DNA from: an uncultured Acidimicrobiaceae bacterium
Lineage (GTDB): Bacteria; Actinomycetota; Acidimicrobiia; Acidimicrobiales; RAAP-2
DNA length: 64,000 nucleotides
Assembly: GCA_903894295.1 (NCBI GenBank)
Contig: CAITPI010000087.1
Location: 16,601-80,600 of the forward strand
Direction of reading: 5' to 3'
The notes below the pieces were generated by a model that searched no databases, had not been told where the DNA came from, and saw only the letters and a program-made list of their open reading frames with translations. A program made the position numbers and the translations under genes. Shown here one piece after another: positions 54,843 through 63,114 of this stretch (position 1 is the first letter of the stretch; each line of letters opens with the position of its first letter).

Positions 54843-56272
54843 GCGAAACGGGAGAGCGGAGCGAGGGGGAACCCCAGGAAGACCGTCCTGATCTCCGGCC
54901 GGCCGAAGGGGACTCCTCGGCCGGACCGGGCCGGGGCACCCGCGGAGGTGATCCGCCATCTACAGAGGCCCGGAGGTGGCCGACGGTGGTCACGGTCTTC
55001 GCGGTGGCTGCCCTTCTGGTCGGTGCCGTGGCAGTCATCGAACACGCCGGACTGCCAGCCTCACCGTCCGGTGCATCGGGAGACGGCAGCGTGACCTGGA
55101 CGTCGCTCCCTCTCTCCTCTTCCATCGCCAGCGACTCCGAGGCGTCGGCATCGCTGGCCATGGGTCATCTGGAAGATCCGGCCAATACCTTCTGGCAGGT
55201 CATGGCCCGGGCCTCAGCGTCGTCAGCGTGGAAGGTGGCCACGCCGCCCGGGATTGCCACCAACGGAGGACTGGCCACGTCGAAGGGCACCTCTGGTGTT
55301 CTGAACTCGGTCGTCCTGCCCTACTCGGGACTCAGGTTCTCGTCCTTCGCCCAATCGACCGACAACGGTGAACGGTGGACCCGGGCAGCCACGGTGCCCG
55401 GTCCGGTCCTTTCGGCGCCCGATGCGGTCACCAGTCTCGAGGCGGGAAGCGAAGTGGCGGCTCTGCTTTCGGGTACCTGGTCCGTCGCCGACAGCCCGTC
55501 GGGGCTCACCCGGCAGTCGGGCCAGGGACAGACCGTGGTGGTGGCCAGTGGACCCCTGACCCACTGGAGCGCGCTGACCACGACGGAGGACCTTTCGTCG
55601 GTGGCCCCGGAGTGCCACCTTCAGGCGTTGACGGCGGTGTTGGCCGGACCGGACGGCCGACTGGTTGTGGGGGGACGCTGCGGGAATCCGGGACACTTCG
55701 GCCTGTTCGGGCAGCCGGCAGCTGCGGCCGGACCCGACGCCCTCGGTGCACGCTGGACCTGGCTGACCGCCGGGGTGGTGGTGCCCGGGATGGAATCTGC
55801 GGTCGGCATCTCGACCGTCATCCGGATCGATCACACCGTGACCGGGCTGGGCCTGCTGTTGGGAACGACCCGGGAGGGCCGGAGGGCACTGGTCTATGTC
55901 TCTGCGCCGTGGCCACCGGGCGATGACGCACCGGGATCGTGGAGCTTCTCCCCATTTCTGCCGGTTCCTCCCGGGTGGTCGTTGGTGGCCACCGGGACCG
56001 GTACGTCGACGCTGGCGTTGGCCGGCGCCGTGGTGCTGCTTCGCCACGGGGCAGCACTCAAGGTCTTGGTGACGGGGGCAGGCGGTGTCAACTGGACGTC
56101 GACACCTCCGCCGCCGTCCGGCACAACCGACGTCGTCCTCCAGGCCGGCACCGTGACGGCCCTGGTTCCGGCCGGGTCGGATCTTTCGACATACCGTTGG
56201 ATTCCGGGGACGACCATCTGGACGAAACGACCAAGTGTGACGGTCTCCATCCAGTACGGCTCGTCGAACTAA
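54839..56272 (+). CDS. membrane-anchored Asp-box (sialidase-like) repeat protein
   Basis: 477 aa. A charged Glu/Gly/Pro-rich cytoplasmic N-terminus, one membrane helix (VVTVFAVAALLVGAVAVIE), then an extracellular strand-rich domain with an Asp-box, STDNGERW. Such domains form BNR-type propellers. Coupled to the SCO-fusion gene by ATGA, so probably part of the oxidase-assembly group. No catalytic motif seen. Confidence 0.6.
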   Translation: MSETGERSEGEPQEDRPDLRPAEGDSSAGPGRGTRGGDPPSTEARRWPTVVTVFAVAALLVGAVAVIEHAGLPASPSGASGDGSVTWTSLPLSSSIASDSEASASLAMGHLEDPANTFWQVMARASASSAWKVATPPGIATNGGLATSKGTSGVLNSVVLPYSGLRFSSFAQSTDNGERWTRAATVPGPVLSAPDAVTSLEAGSEVAALLSGTWSVADSPSGLTRQSGQGQTVVVASGPLTHWSALTTTEDLSSVAPECHLQALTAVLAGPDGRLVVGGRCGNPGHFGLFGQPAAAAGPDALGARWTWLTAGVVVPGMESAVGISTVIRIDHTVTGLGLLLGTTREGRRALVYVSAPWPPGDDAPGSWSFSPFLPVPPGWSLVATGTGTSTLALAGAVVLLRHGAALKVLVTGAGGVNWTSTPPPPSGTTDVVLQAGTVTALVPAGSDLSTYRWIPGTTIWTKRPSVTVSIQYGSSN

Positions 56273-56276
56273 CGGC

Positions 56277-56298
56277 AACGGGCAACGCGGCTCCCGTT
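56277..56298 (+). terminator. hairpin with T-rich tail
   Basis: AACGGG (56277-56282) pairs with CCCGTT (56293-56298), loop of 10, followed by TCTGTT. Five bases after the stop of the Asp-box gene. Confidence 0.4.
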
Positions 56299-56312
56299 TC
56301 TGTTGGCCGGCG

Positions 56313-56759
56313 TCAGGTGTCCCGGCGGCCGAACTCCCCGCGTTCCAGGGAGCGCAGATAGGCGTTCCAGGCGTCGAGATCGGGATCCTCATGCTGCTGG
56401 TCGTCAATGTGACCGTCGGAGGTGGTCGACCGGTCGGCGGAGGAAGCGTCACCCGGGGCCTCAACCAGTTCTCGGGACGACGCCTTTGTTCCCGTCAGCG
56501 CCCGGTGTCGTGACCGGCGTCGGTCGTGGCCGTGGAGCAGACTCCACCAGACGTAGGTTCCAAAACCGCCCAGGATGGGCCACTCGAAGACGTAGCACCA
56601 ACTGAGTGTGTTGCCGCCCAGCGCCCGGAAGATCTCGATGACGAACGCCACCACGCAGACGAGGAGGCCGATGGCCAGCGTGAGGTGCAGGCGAAGCGCT
56701 GGAGCGCCCCGGAGACGCATGCTGTCGGTCGGGTGCTCCCCGGCTGCCGGTGTGACCAC
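56313..56759 (-). CDS. small two-helix membrane protein
   Basis: 148 aa from GTG 56759 (an ATG 13 codons in is possible). Two hydrophobic segments (LHLTLAIGLLVCVVAFVIEIF and a WCYVFEWPILGGFGTYVWW stretch), then a basic and acidic C-terminal tail. Convergent with the Asp-box gene. No family recognised, but such proteins are common near actinobacterial oxidase genes. Confidence 0.55.
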   Translation of the reverse strand: MVTPAAGEHPTDSMRLRGAPALRLHLTLAIGLLVCVVAFVIEIFRALGGNTLSWCYVFEWPILGGFGTYVWWSLLHGHDRRRSRHRALTGTKASSRELVEAPGDASSADRSTTSDGHIDDQQHEDPDLDAWNAYLRSLERGEFGRRDT

Positions 56760-57291
56760 AATTTCAGGCTAATCCGGTGTGAGTCATGGTGCGTTGGGAC
56801 GACCGTCGTTTCCGGTTGCAGTTTGGGCAATGTGATGTGGTGAATCGTGTCGATGCTTCGTGCCGCAAGCGACTGGGTACGGACCGTTTGTCCGTCCCGG
56901 TCCCCGGGCCATTCCCGGCGGACGGGAGCATTCGGACTGCGCCGGACCGACCAGGCCAATCGGAGCATGAAAGTTGGCTGTGGTGCCACCAGAACGTCCG
57001 ACTGACCACCGATGAAAGATTTTCAGTCCGTCATGTCCACATCGGTTTTCCGGGATTGGTCGCACTTGTTGATTGACCGACGGGAAAAACGGTGATAGTG
57101 AATGAGTGGTCGGGGGACAGTTTTGGCTGGCGGTTCGTGCCCGGATGGCAGGAATCTGGAGTTGGAAGATGAAACAAACGCAGGCAACCAAGTGAGCCAG
57201 TGGGTTTGCGACAGGCCAGTGGGTTGACCGGCAACCGGCAGTTTGGCAACAAGTTTGGCAACAAGAAGGTAACAGGAAGAGGAGTGCGCTG
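56760..57291. other. 532-base region upstream of the oxidase genes
   Basis: Less GC-rich than the surroundings and without a convincing gene. It contains a perfect inverted repeat TGAAAGATTTTCA (57013-57025), a possible promoter TTGACC (57073-57078) with 17 bases then TAGTGA (57096-57101), an exact tandem repeat of GTTTGGCAACAA (57241-57252, 57253-57264), and a spaced repeat GCCAGTGGGTT (57196-57206, 57215-57225). Probably the control region and leader of the oxidase operon. Confidence 0.5.
57241..57264 (+). repeat. 12-bp exact tandem repeat in the oxidase leader
   Basis: GTTTGGCAACAA twice in a row, ending 27 bases before the next start codon and just upstream of the SD AGAGGAG. Confidence 0.85.
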
Positions 57292-58116
57292 ATGGTGGAC
57301 ACCATGGAGAGGGCACCGGCGGAACCGGCGGGTGTTGAACCGTCCGGACCGGCGGGTTCCCGACCGAAAGCTGTGGGCCTGATCGCCACGGTGGTTGTGG
57401 CCCTGCTGCTGCTCGGAGGGATCGGAACGTTCTTCTGGTCGGAGACCTACAAGTCACCGGCCGGTACCGAAGTGGCCCAGTCGTTGGGGACCATCACCTA
57501 CAACGGAAAGACCTACCAGCACGTCTCCCTGGTGAGCACGACCTACCCGGATTCGACGGGTGTCGTCAACGGCCAGCCCATCCACCCGAGCGGCAACTCG
57601 GGATGGCCGGCGTATGGCAACACCAACGAGTTCCAGGTTCCGGCCAACTCGTACGTGACGATGACCATCACCCAGTACGACTCGGGTGGGGCCTTAAACA
57701 ACCCGTACTTCGCCCAGGTGCATGGAACGCTCTCGGAGGTGAATGGCCGGCTGGTTCCCAACGTGGCCCAGATCACGGGACCGAACGGCGTGACCAAGAC
57801 GGTAAGCGCGGTCGATCCAGGCAGCGTCGGACACACCTTCACCCTTCGCCCGGCGCCCGGTGCCAATGACCAGAACCCGAGTTTGTTCGTCAGTGTGCCG
57901 TTGCCGACGGATACCAGCTTCCCGACTGGTACGACCAACGGCGGGGACGGTCCCGGGGGAGGAGCCAAGGCCTACACGGTGAAGTTCGGCTTCTTTGTGG
58001 GACCCAAGGGTACCTACGCCTGGAACTGCGAGTTTCCCTGCGGGCTGATGGTGGGGAACTTCGGGGCCGTGATGGGCGCCTACGGATTCATGGCGGGGTT
58101 CCTCCATGTCGTCTGA
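57292..58116 (+). CDS. membrane-anchored cupredoxin-like protein with partial CuA motif
   Basis: 274 aa. Short cytoplasmic part, one membrane helix (VGLIATVVVALLLLGGIGTFF), then an extracellular beta domain. Near the C-terminus C246-E-F-P-C250-G copies the C-x3-C-G spacing of CuA subunit II, but the His and Met normally 4 and 7 residues later are Val254 and Phe257. It may bind copper differently or be structural. SD AGAGGAG. It overlaps the subunit II gene by 11 bases. Confidence 0.6.
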   Translation: MVDTMERAPAEPAGVEPSGPAGSRPKAVGLIATVVVALLLLGGIGTFFWSETYKSPAGTEVAQSLGTITYNGKTYQHVSLVSTTYPDSTGVVNGQPIHPSGNSGWPAYGNTNEFQVPANSYVTMTITQYDSGGALNNPYFAQVHGTLSEVNGRLVPNVAQITGPNGVTKTVSAVDPGSVGHTFTLRPAPGANDQNPSLFVSVPLPTDTSFPTGTTNGGDGPGGGAKAYTVKFGFFVGPKGTYAWNCEFPCGLMVGNFGAVMGAYGFMAGFLHVV

Positions 58117-59011
58117 AACCCACGATCATGACGCCGGCCGGGTCGGCGGGCCGGAGCACGACGGCCTCGAGCACGCCGGCCACGAAATCGACAACTACCT
58201 GTCGGGGAAGCCGTTCTTCTCCCGGGCCGGAGGAAAGATCTTCATCATCTGGCTGCCGATGACGGCCGTTGGGGTGCTGATCAGTCTCTTCCTGCCCCAC
58301 CACATCTTCCCGGCCCTGCTGTCCAACCAGGGTACCGACGTCTTCGAGACGATGGTGTTCTTCTCCATCCTGGCTGCCCCGGTGGCGGCCATCGTCTACG
58401 CCGTGGGCATCTATAGCCTGGTGGCCTGGCGGCCGAAGAAGCACAATATGAGCGAACCGCCTCCGGACGGCGCTCCCCAGCGCGGCGACGGCCCGTTGAC
58501 CACCATCTGGCTGGTCGCTTCCACCGCCCTCGTGCTGGTCCTGCTGGTGTGGGGAATCACCGTTTGGTCAGCCCAGCAGGTCACCCACTCCAACACCCTG
58601 GTGGTGAAGGTCATCGGTCAGCAGTGGGCCTGGGACTTCCAGTATCCCGGTACGTCGGTGGTGAGCCACGACCTCATGCTTCCCGTGAACCGGCCGGTCG
58701 AGTTCCAGATCACCTCGGAAGACATCACCCACGGCTTCTGGCCCGTCAATCTCGGCGTTCAGGTCGACGCCAACCCCAACGAGGTGACGATCATCCGGGC
58801 CACCCCCGACCGGATGGGCAAGTTCACGGTGCGGTGCAGCCAGTTGTGTGGGCTGTACCACGCCTTCATGTACTCCCCGGGCGATGTGGTTTCATCCCAG
58901 CAGTTCGCCAATTTCCTGGTGGCCCAGGGGGCCAAGCCGGCCGCAGCGGCCCGTTTGGCGGAGACCCAGCCGACCATTTCGGGCCTGAGCGCCACGGTGG
59001 CCGGATCATGA
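58106..59011 (+). CDS. coxB: cytochrome c oxidase subunit II
   Basis: 301 aa. His-rich N-terminus (HDHD, PEHDGLEHAGHE), three membrane helices (about 43-63, 80-107 and 131-154; two is usual), then the CuA domain. Aromatic electron-entry patch QQWAWDFQYPG. CuA ligands His209 (ITHG), Cys244, Cys248, His252 and Met255 are all present in CSQLCGLYHAFM, but the usual Glu of CSE is Gln246. No haem c motif, so not a caa3-type fusion. Confidence 0.92.
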   Translation: MSSETHDHDAGRVGGPEHDGLEHAGHEIDNYLSGKPFFSRAGGKIFIIWLPMTAVGVLISLFLPHHIFPALLSNQGTDVFETMVFFSILAAPVAAIVYAVGIYSLVAWRPKKHNMSEPPPDGAPQRGDGPLTTIWLVASTALVLVLLVWGITVWSAQQVTHSNTLVVKVIGQQWAWDFQYPGTSVVSHDLMLPVNRPVEFQITSEDITHGFWPVNLGVQVDANPNEVTIIRATPDRMGKFTVRCSQLCGLYHAFMYSPGDVVSSQQFANFLVAQGAKPAAAARLAETQPTISGLSATVAGS

Positions 59012-59145
59012 GGTACCGGTCGACACCTACGGGTTCGGGGATGGGTTCGGGTATTCAAGGGCGGGTCCAAGCGGACCGGGTGGTCGGTGGCGAGAGCCCC
59101 GCGAGCCCGTTGGTCCGGATGACGAAGGAAGGATGGTCGAAGTGA
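59008..59145 (+). CDS. possible 45-aa small protein bridging coxB and coxA
   Basis: ATG 59008 overlaps the coxB stop (ATGA), and its own TGA at 59143-59145 overlaps GTG 59142, an in-frame alternative start of coxA. Begins MRYRSTPTGSGMGSGIQ and ends KEGWSK; basic, no membrane helix. Either a translational-coupling leader or a genuine small protein. No homologue can be judged by eye. Confidence 0.35.
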   Translation: MRYRSTPTGSGMGSGIQGRVQADRVVGGESPASPLVRMTKEGWSK

Positions 59146-61106
59146 GCACGGCAACCGAGATCCACTATCTGGAAGACACCAATCTTGGCCCCAAAGCCGG
59201 TGGACTGTACCGGCGACAGAACATCTTCACCGGTCTGGCGGTCGGGATCATCAGCGGCTTTATCGGCTGGCTGGTCTCCCATGCCCTGCTCCAGAGTTCC
59301 AACTGGGGAACGGACATGGTGGTCACCGTCACCATGGCGTCGTGGGTCATCGGTTTCAACGCCGGCATGGGAACGTTCAACGCCCCGTTCCGGTGGTTGC
59401 GGGGCAAGGACCAGACCCACGAGGACGAGCTCTATGCCGCCGGGGTCAGCCAGGGCGGTTGGCGCTACTGGAAGTACTGCACCGACCACAAGGTGGTGGG
59501 CACGCAGTACCTGGTCTTCGTGATGGCCCTGTTCGGAGTAGGTGGGGCGTTGGCCATGATGATCCGCACCCAGCTGATCACGCCGCACAGCACCTTCCTC
59601 GATCCCGAGACCTACAACGCCATCGTGACCATCCACGGCATGACGATGATCATCGCCACCATCATCATGGTGTCGGGGCCGTTCGCCAACTTCATCATGC
59701 CGATCATGATCGGGGCGAAGGACATGGCGTTCCCCCGGCTCAACGCCATGAGTTTCTGGGTGATCTTCTCGGCCGTTCCACCCCTGATGGCAACCTTCTT
59801 CCTCGGTGGGGTCGATGCCGGGTGGACGACGTACGCCCCGCTTTCGGTGCAGGCGCCCGCCGCCATGGACGCCTTCGCCATCTGCATCATCACCTTCGTC
59901 GTCTCGGTCACCGTCGCCGGCATCAATACGGTGGTGACGATCATGACCATGCGGGCCAAGGGCATGACCATGGGTCGACTGCCGATCTTCGTCTGGGCGT
60001 CCATGGTCGGTGGAGCCCTGGGTCTTTATGCCATGCCCGCCTTCCTGTTGGACATGAGCATGATGATCACCGACCGGGCGACGGGTACGTCGTTCTTCGT
60101 CAACCAGGTCGGAGGCAACGGCTGGCTGTGGGAGAACGTCTTCTGGATCATGGGCCATCCCGAGGTCTACGTGATCCTGATCCCCGGTGTGGGCGCAATA
60201 CTCGAGATCTGCTCGACCTTTGCCCGTAAGCCGGTGTTTGCCTACAAGGTGGCGATCGCCGGTTTTGTCGGCATCGCGTCCCTGTCCATCATGGTCTGGG
60301 CGCACCACATGTTCACGACCGGCTGGGCTCCACTGCTGGCCGGACCGTTCATGGTGACGACCGAGCTGATCTCGATTCCGACCGGCATCATCTTCCTGGT
60401 CATCGTGGGTACGTTGTGGAAGGGTTCGATCTGGACCCGGTTGCCGATGTACTTCGCCTATCTCTTCCTGTGGAACTTCATCATCGGCGGGGTGACCGGC
60501 ATCTACCTGTCCGACGTGCCGGCCGACCAGTACTTCCACGGTGACATGTTCGTCACCGCCCACTTCCACTACACCCTGCTTGGTGGCGCCATGATCGGGG
60601 CCACGGCGGGCGTGTGCTATTGGTTCAACAAGATGACCGGCCGCATGCTGGACGAGAAGATCGGCAAGGTGGCGTTCTGGTTCATCGCCATCGGGATCCA
60701 GGTCACCTATTTCGGCCAGTTCTGGGAAGGTTTCCAGGGCATGCCACGCCGGGTGGCCTACTACGACCCCATCTTCCTCCATGCCAACCAGATGTCGACC
60801 GCTGGTGCTTACGTGTTGATGCTGGGTTGGCTCATCTTCCTCTACGCCATGATCCACTCGTGGCGGAATGGCGAGATCGCGCCGCCCAATCCGTGGCACG
60901 CCCGCACCCTGGAGTGGCTGATCCCGACCCCGGTGCCTCTGGAGAACTTCCTGGTGGACCCGGTGGTGACGGAAGATCCCTACGGGTACGGCGACACACC
61001 GCCTCCGGGTCAGTTGGCACCGTTTGCCGAACCGGAACCAGAACGGGAACCCGAACTGGTTCCGGTGGGAGCCGATGCTTCAGCCAGTGACGGGGGGAGC
61101 CACTGA
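59133..61106 (+). CDS. coxA: cytochrome c oxidase subunit I, unusual variant
   Basis: 657 aa (ATG 59133; GTG 59142 possible). Haem and CuB ligands are intact: His168 (TIHGMTM), His342 with cross-link Tyr346 (GHPEVY), His391/392 (WAHHMF), His477 and His479 (HFHY). D-pathway Asp197 (GAKDMAFP), Asn187 and Glu344 are present. The K-pathway Lys that follows PTGV in bovine and Paracoccus enzymes is Ile (PTGII). The Mg-site Asp after His469 is Gly470. About 110 N-terminal residues with two extra membrane helices precede the canonical KYCTDHKVVGTQY start, and a Pro/Glu-rich tail ends the protein. Confidence 0.93.
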   Translation: MVEVSTATEIHYLEDTNLGPKAGGLYRRQNIFTGLAVGIISGFIGWLVSHALLQSSNWGTDMVVTVTMASWVIGFNAGMGTFNAPFRWLRGKDQTHEDELYAAGVSQGGWRYWKYCTDHKVVGTQYLVFVMALFGVGGALAMMIRTQLITPHSTFLDPETYNAIVTIHGMTMIIATIIMVSGPFANFIMPIMIGAKDMAFPRLNAMSFWVIFSAVPPLMATFFLGGVDAGWTTYAPLSVQAPAAMDAFAICIITFVVSVTVAGINTVVTIMTMRAKGMTMGRLPIFVWASMVGGALGLYAMPAFLLDMSMMITDRATGTSFFVNQVGGNGWLWENVFWIMGHPEVYVILIPGVGAILEICSTFARKPVFAYKVAIAGFVGIASLSIMVWAHHMFTTGWAPLLAGPFMVTTELISIPTGIIFLVIVGTLWKGSIWTRLPMYFAYLFLWNFIIGGVTGIYLSDVPADQYFHGDMFVTAHFHYTLLGGAMIGATAGVCYWFNKMTGRMLDEKIGKVAFWFIAIGIQVTYFGQFWEGFQGMPRRVAYYDPIFLHANQMSTAGAYVLMLGWLIFLYAMIHSWRNGEIAPPNPWHARTLEWLIPTPVPLENFLVDPVVTEDPYGYGDTPPPGQLAPFAEPEPEREPELVPVGADASASDGGSH

Positions 61107-61849
61107 TGGCCATGACCGACATCGAACATGACGACCACGGCGACAGCCATGGAGACGACCACGCCGGTGGTCATCACGAAACTCCCGAGTCCCGAGATCA
61201 GAAAGAGCGCATGGCGCTCTGGCTGCTCATCGCCGGTGACGGCCTCTTTCTGGTGCTCGAGATCTTCGTCTGGTTCTACCTGCGGGCGTTGAACACCAAC
61301 GGCGGGTGGATCTTTGCCAAGTGCACCACCGCCATCGCCAACGCCCAGCCCGGCAGCAGCCGCAACCTCTGCACCAACGGTTTGGCCAATGTGGCCAACT
61401 CGGCCAACACGGCGATCACCGCTCCGATCCCGAAGGCCGATCCAACCTGGGGCATCATTGTGGCCGTCCTGATCGTGGTGGCCGCCCTGCTGGCCTGGGG
61501 GGCCGAACGGGCGTCGCGTGAACGTGGCGGACGGGGTGCGATCGGCGGACTGGGTGCCCTGTTCTTCGTCTTCGTCCTGGCGTCGATCGTGATGCAGATC
61601 GTCCAGTTCCAGGAGCTGCCGTTCACCACCGTGGACGGTGCGTACGCCTCGACCTACGAGTTCTTCATGGGATCGACGTTGGCGCACCTCCTTCTGGTCG
61701 GCTTCATCGCCTACGGACTGTGGCACCGGGCCCAGAAGAACATGTACGCCGACGGGCGCTACTACCGCCTGCGCATCATCCGGATCTTCACCGTGTGGGT
61801 CGCCGTGTCGACGATCATCCTCGTCGGGGTCAGCGCCCTCTTCTACTAG
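61106..61849 (+). CDS. coxC: cytochrome c oxidase subunit III
   Basis: 247 aa. His/Asp-rich N-terminus (DDHGDSHGDDHAGGHH), then five membrane helices with the family's first-helix Glu (LFLVLEIFVWFYLRA), and the HLLLVGFIAYGLWH segment of the fourth helix. TGATG overlap with coxA. The segment between helices 1 and 2 carries Cys73 and Cys89. The short five-helix form resembles subunit III of bo3 and caa3 oxidases. Confidence 0.85.
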   Translation: MAMTDIEHDDHGDSHGDDHAGGHHETPESRDQKERMALWLLIAGDGLFLVLEIFVWFYLRALNTNGGWIFAKCTTAIANAQPGSSRNLCTNGLANVANSANTAITAPIPKADPTWGIIVAVLIVVAALLAWGAERASRERGGRGAIGGLGALFFVFVLASIVMQIVQFQELPFTTVDGAYASTYEFFMGSTLAHLLLVGFIAYGLWHRAQKNMYADGRYYRLRIIRIFTVWVAVSTIILVGVSALFY

Positions 61850-61998
61850 GCCGAACCGGCGGGTCCAGCGAGGATCCGCACGGGGCCGGGTGTCAGAGAC
61901 AGCGGCTGCATTCACCTGTTCACCGCGTCCGTTTCCGGGCGTTCACTGGTTGTCCCCGGGTCTGTCCGCCGTGGCGTCTTCATGGAAGATCCTCTGAT

Positions 61999-62028
61999 TT
62001 GATTTGTTACTACGGTTCGTAGTAGAAA
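61999..62028 (+). promoter_or_regulatory. promoter overlapping a palindromic operator
   Basis: TTGATT (61999-62004) and TAGAAA (62023-62028) with 18 bases between. TACTACG GTT CGTAGTA (62008-62024), a perfect 7-bp inverted repeat, fills the spacer. A repressor bound there would block polymerase. The arms loosely recall BlaI/CopY-type TAC...GTA operators. Confidence 0.6.
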
Positions 62029-62073
62029 ATGCCCTGCGGCGTGGGAGTACGTGGAACGTGGGGAGTTCAAGCC

Positions 62074-63114
62074 ATGGCGACAACCGTCACCCGAACGGAT
62101 GGCACCTCCGCTGGAGGGGGGTTTGCCGGCGACCCGGTTCGTAGGGCTCCCCACCCGGATCCGGTCCGAACCTACCAACTGGTGCTGGCCACCATCTGGT
62201 TGCTCGACGCCGTGTTGCAGTTGCAGCCCTTCATGTTCACGAAGGGATCGAACGGTTTCAGCGGCATGTTGAACTCGTTGGCTCCGGGCAATCCGGGAGT
62301 GGTGTCCCACGCGGTGACCTGGAACGCTTCGATCGTCGATCACGCCCCGATCCTGACCAACACCCTGTTTGTACTCGTCCAGTTCGCCATCGCCTTCGGC
62401 ATCATCTGGCGGCGGACCACCAAGTTGGCGTTGGCGGTGTCGATTCCGTGGTCCTTGGGCGTCTGGTGGTTCGGCGAAGCGGCGGGTGGGATCTTCCAGG
62501 GTGGGGCGACGCCGTTCGGGGGTGGCCCGGGTGCAGTCCTGTTCTATGCCGTCTTCGCTGTGCTGCTGTGGCCGACAGCGGACAGAGGCGATTTCGAGCG
62601 CAGCGAACCCTTTGTGGCGGCCCGTTCCTTCGGGGCCAGCGTGGCCAAGGCGGTCTGGGTTGTCGTCTGGGGCGTTCTCGCCGTCCTGGCCCTGGTGGGG
62701 TCGGGGCGTTCTCCCGAGGCGTTGCACGACCTGGTGGCCGGGCTTGATTCAGGGCAGCCCGGATGGCTGGCCAGCATCGACAAGGCCTCGGAGTCGTTCC
62801 TGCTGCACCACGGCACCACGGCCGCCATCCTGTTGGCGGTCCTGTCTGTGGTTGCCGCCATCTCGGTCTACCTGCCGACCAGGATGACCCAGGTGGTCCT
62901 CGTGGTGGTGATCGTCACCTTCGCCGTCATCTGGGTGGCCGTTCAGAACTTCGGCGGGATTTTGGCCGGAGGGGCCACCGACCCGAACTCGGGCCCACTG
63001 GTCATCCTGTTGGCCCTGCTCTACTGGCCGGTTGACCCGTCGGGTTCGAACCGGCCGGGAGCGTCGTCACTGAACGTCGGTGAAGTGTCAGTCCGGGGTG
63101 AGTGGTCGGCATGA
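62074..63114 (+). CDS. polytopic membrane protein, paralogue of the SCO-fusion N-terminal domain
   Basis: 346 aa from ATG 62074, SD GGGGAG 8 bases upstream. About eight membrane helices. Shared motifs with the protein at 52965: IWLLDAVLQLQ, GVWWFGEAAGGIFQ, FGGGPGAVLFYAV and NFGGILAGGATDPNSGP. Unknown function; presence both fused to a copper chaperone and alone beside an oxidase suggests a role in copper handling or oxidase assembly (inference). ATGA overlap with the next gene. Confidence 0.75.
   Translation: MATTVTRTDGTSAGGGFAGDPVRRAPHPDPVRTYQLVLATIWLLDAVLQLQPFMFTKGSNGFSGMLNSLAPGNPGVVSHAVTWNASIVDHAPILTNTLFVLVQFAIAFGIIWRRTTKLALAVSIPWSLGVWWFGEAAGGIFQGGATPFGGGPGAVLFYAVFAVLLWPTADRGDFERSEPFVAARSFGASVAKAVWVVVWGVLAVLALVGSGRSPEALHDLVAGLDSGQPGWLASIDKASESFLLHHGTTAAILLAVLSVVAAISVYLPTRMTQVVLVVVIVTFAVIWVAVQNFGGILAGGATDPNSGPLVILLALLYWPVDPSGSNRPGASSLNVGEVSVRGEWSA

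Noticed and set aside
56786..57076. Possible 96-codon gene in the region before the oxidase operon
   Set aside because: No SD, no family-like motif and atypical composition. The region carries repeats and promoter-like elements instead.
56784..57389. 201-codon minus-strand frame across the oxidase leader
   Set aside because: Would overlap the start of the cupredoxin-like gene in antisense and has no recognisable domain.
59055..60899. 614-codon minus-strand frame opposite coxA
   Set aside because: His/Asp/Gly-rich antisense of a membrane protein gene; coxA is certain.
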